From NCBI GenBank assembly GCA_903920415.1, contig CAIXMD010000398.1, positions 1 to 5,541 on the forward strand: 5,541 nt of DNA, in the 5' to 3' direction. Shown piece after piece: positions 4,877 to 5,541 of the stretch (its first letter is position 1; each line of letters opens with the position of its first letter). Position numbers and translations under genes: made by a program. This DNA is from an uncultured Desulfomonile sp. (GTDB lineage: Bacteria > Desulfobacterota > Desulfomonilia > Desulfomonilales > Desulfomonilaceae). The notes beneath the pieces were generated by a model. The model did not search any database. It was not told the DNA's origin and worked only from the letters and a program-made list of their open reading frames with translations.

Positions 4877-5541
4877 ATGTCATTCATTTTGCGCATTGGT
4901 ATCTGCTCCTCAATACTGACTCTTTTAGCGATTTTGCCTTGGCATGGGACACCTGAGGCCTGGTCAAGGGACACCTTTGTACAGGAACTGCTTATGAGCC
5001 TTGCAGGGCCTGTGGAAGTAAAAGATTCTAATTCGTTGGGGAGCCTGGATCTTGAAAGACTTATTCTCGGCCATCGACAAGGGATTAAGGAGTTACCATC
5101 TGAAGCTTTGTTTCCTGGCAGCATGTCGTTTCAACGCCTACAGAAAGGTTTGGTCAGGCTTGCCTCTTTACATCCCGGAACTTCTGCTGCCGGCAGGGAC
5201 GGAATCAGGGTTCTCGATTCCGGTGAAGCACTTTCTTCCAATGGTCGCCTAGTCGGCGATCCGAGAAGGTTGTTCTCCAGTTTTGAAATTCAGGTGGATC
5301 GCGCGAATTACTCGGTGAAGCTTTTTGGAATGAAAATCTCACAGGCCAGATCCCTGTTGTTTGAATGCAAAGCAGGCCTTGGGTCAGGCGAATTCCCTAC
5401 GCCTCGCGGTTCGTTCTACATCATGCGCATTTTTGACGATAAACCTTTGTGGATACCTCCCCAGGATCGGGAGTGGGCTTGGGGACAAAATCCTAGCCGT
5501 TCCGTCTATGGTGGTCACATGCTTCCTTTTTTCAACAAGCA
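4877..5541 (+). CDS. exported L,D-transpeptidase (YkuD domain), N-terminal part
   Basis: An open frame of 221 complete codons that runs off the right edge without a stop. The N-terminus (MSFILRIGICSSILTLLAIL) is a signal peptide with a likely cleavage site after EAWS at residue 30, placing the enzyme in the periplasm. Residues 31-132 are a region I do not recognise. From about residue 136 the YkuD fold begins: FEIQVDRANYSVKLFGMKIS, then the hallmark GLGSGEFPTPRGSFYI (167-182, the conserved TPxGxF at 175-180), and VYGGHMLPFF near the end. YkuD enzymes form 3-3 cross-links in peptidoglycan or anchor lipoproteins to it, using a Cys in an HGxx...SxGC motif. That motif would lie beyond the window, so activity cannot be confirmed. 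The start is fixed by a strong ribosome binding site. Confidence 0.85.
   Translation, partial: MSFILRIGICSSILTLLAILPWHGTPEAWSRDTFVQELLMSLAGPVEVKDSNSLGSLDLERLILGHRQGIKELPSEALFPGSMSFQRLQKGLVRLASLHPGTSAAGRDGIRVLDSGEALSSNGRLVGDPRRLFSSFEIQVDRANYSVKLFGMKISQARSLLFECKAGLGSGEFPTPRGSFYIMRIFDDKPLWIPPQDREWAWGQNPSRSVYGGHMLPFFNK

Noticed and set aside
4798..5124. 108-codon open frame on the minus strand
   Set aside because: It overlaps the well-supported L,D-transpeptidase start, signal peptide and leader on the other strand. It has no ribosome binding site or recognisable domain.

Overview
This 5.5 kb window looks like ordinary chromosome from a Gram-negative bacterium of roughly balanced GC. A zinc-finger DnaJ followed directly by a CbpM/MerR-like modulator, then a secreted TPR protein, plus a nearby amidohydrolase-2 protein and an exported L,D-transpeptidase, would suit a Desulfobacterota ('deltaproteobacterial') lineage. 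That placement is inferred from gene content and protein style; no rRNA or other marker is present. No mobile element, tRNA, rRNA or CRISPR array was seen.

Left part, minus strand (3536 down to 1): four genes run in one direction, dnaJ (3536-2382), a cbpM-like chaperone modulator (2334-2020), an exported TPR-repeat protein (1922-294) and the N-terminal 91 residues of a HAD-IIA phosphatase that runs off the left edge. Gaps are 47, 97 and 18 nt, with no convincing terminator between genes, so one transcript is plausible. DnaJ and the CbpM-like protein should work together in Hsp70 co-chaperone function. The TPR protein carries a signal peptide and acts outside the cytoplasm, so any link to DnaJ is positional only.

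Middle, 3537-3757: a divergent intergenic region. It holds two good sigma70-type promoters facing away from each other, whose -35 hexamers overlap by five bases, one for dnaJ and one for the plus-strand amidohydrolase. This is the most distinctive regulatory structure in the window.

Right part, plus strand: an amidohydrolase-2 family metal-dependent hydrolase (3758-4606) with a 10-G homopolymer beside a metal-ligand histidine. A 270-nt intergenic region follows, with a candidate promoter, a direct repeat and a 17-bp dyad. Last comes the first 221 codons of an exported L,D-transpeptidase (YkuD) that runs off the right edge before its catalytic Cys motif.

I found no clearly new biological system. 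The observations offered are regulatory (overlapping divergent promoters, the transpeptidase leader), a possible slippage tract, and an in-frame stop-then-start junction between the TPR and HAD genes. Four genes have a longer possible frame opening at TTG or GTG, or an out-of-frame upstream ATG; start choices are argued in each entry.
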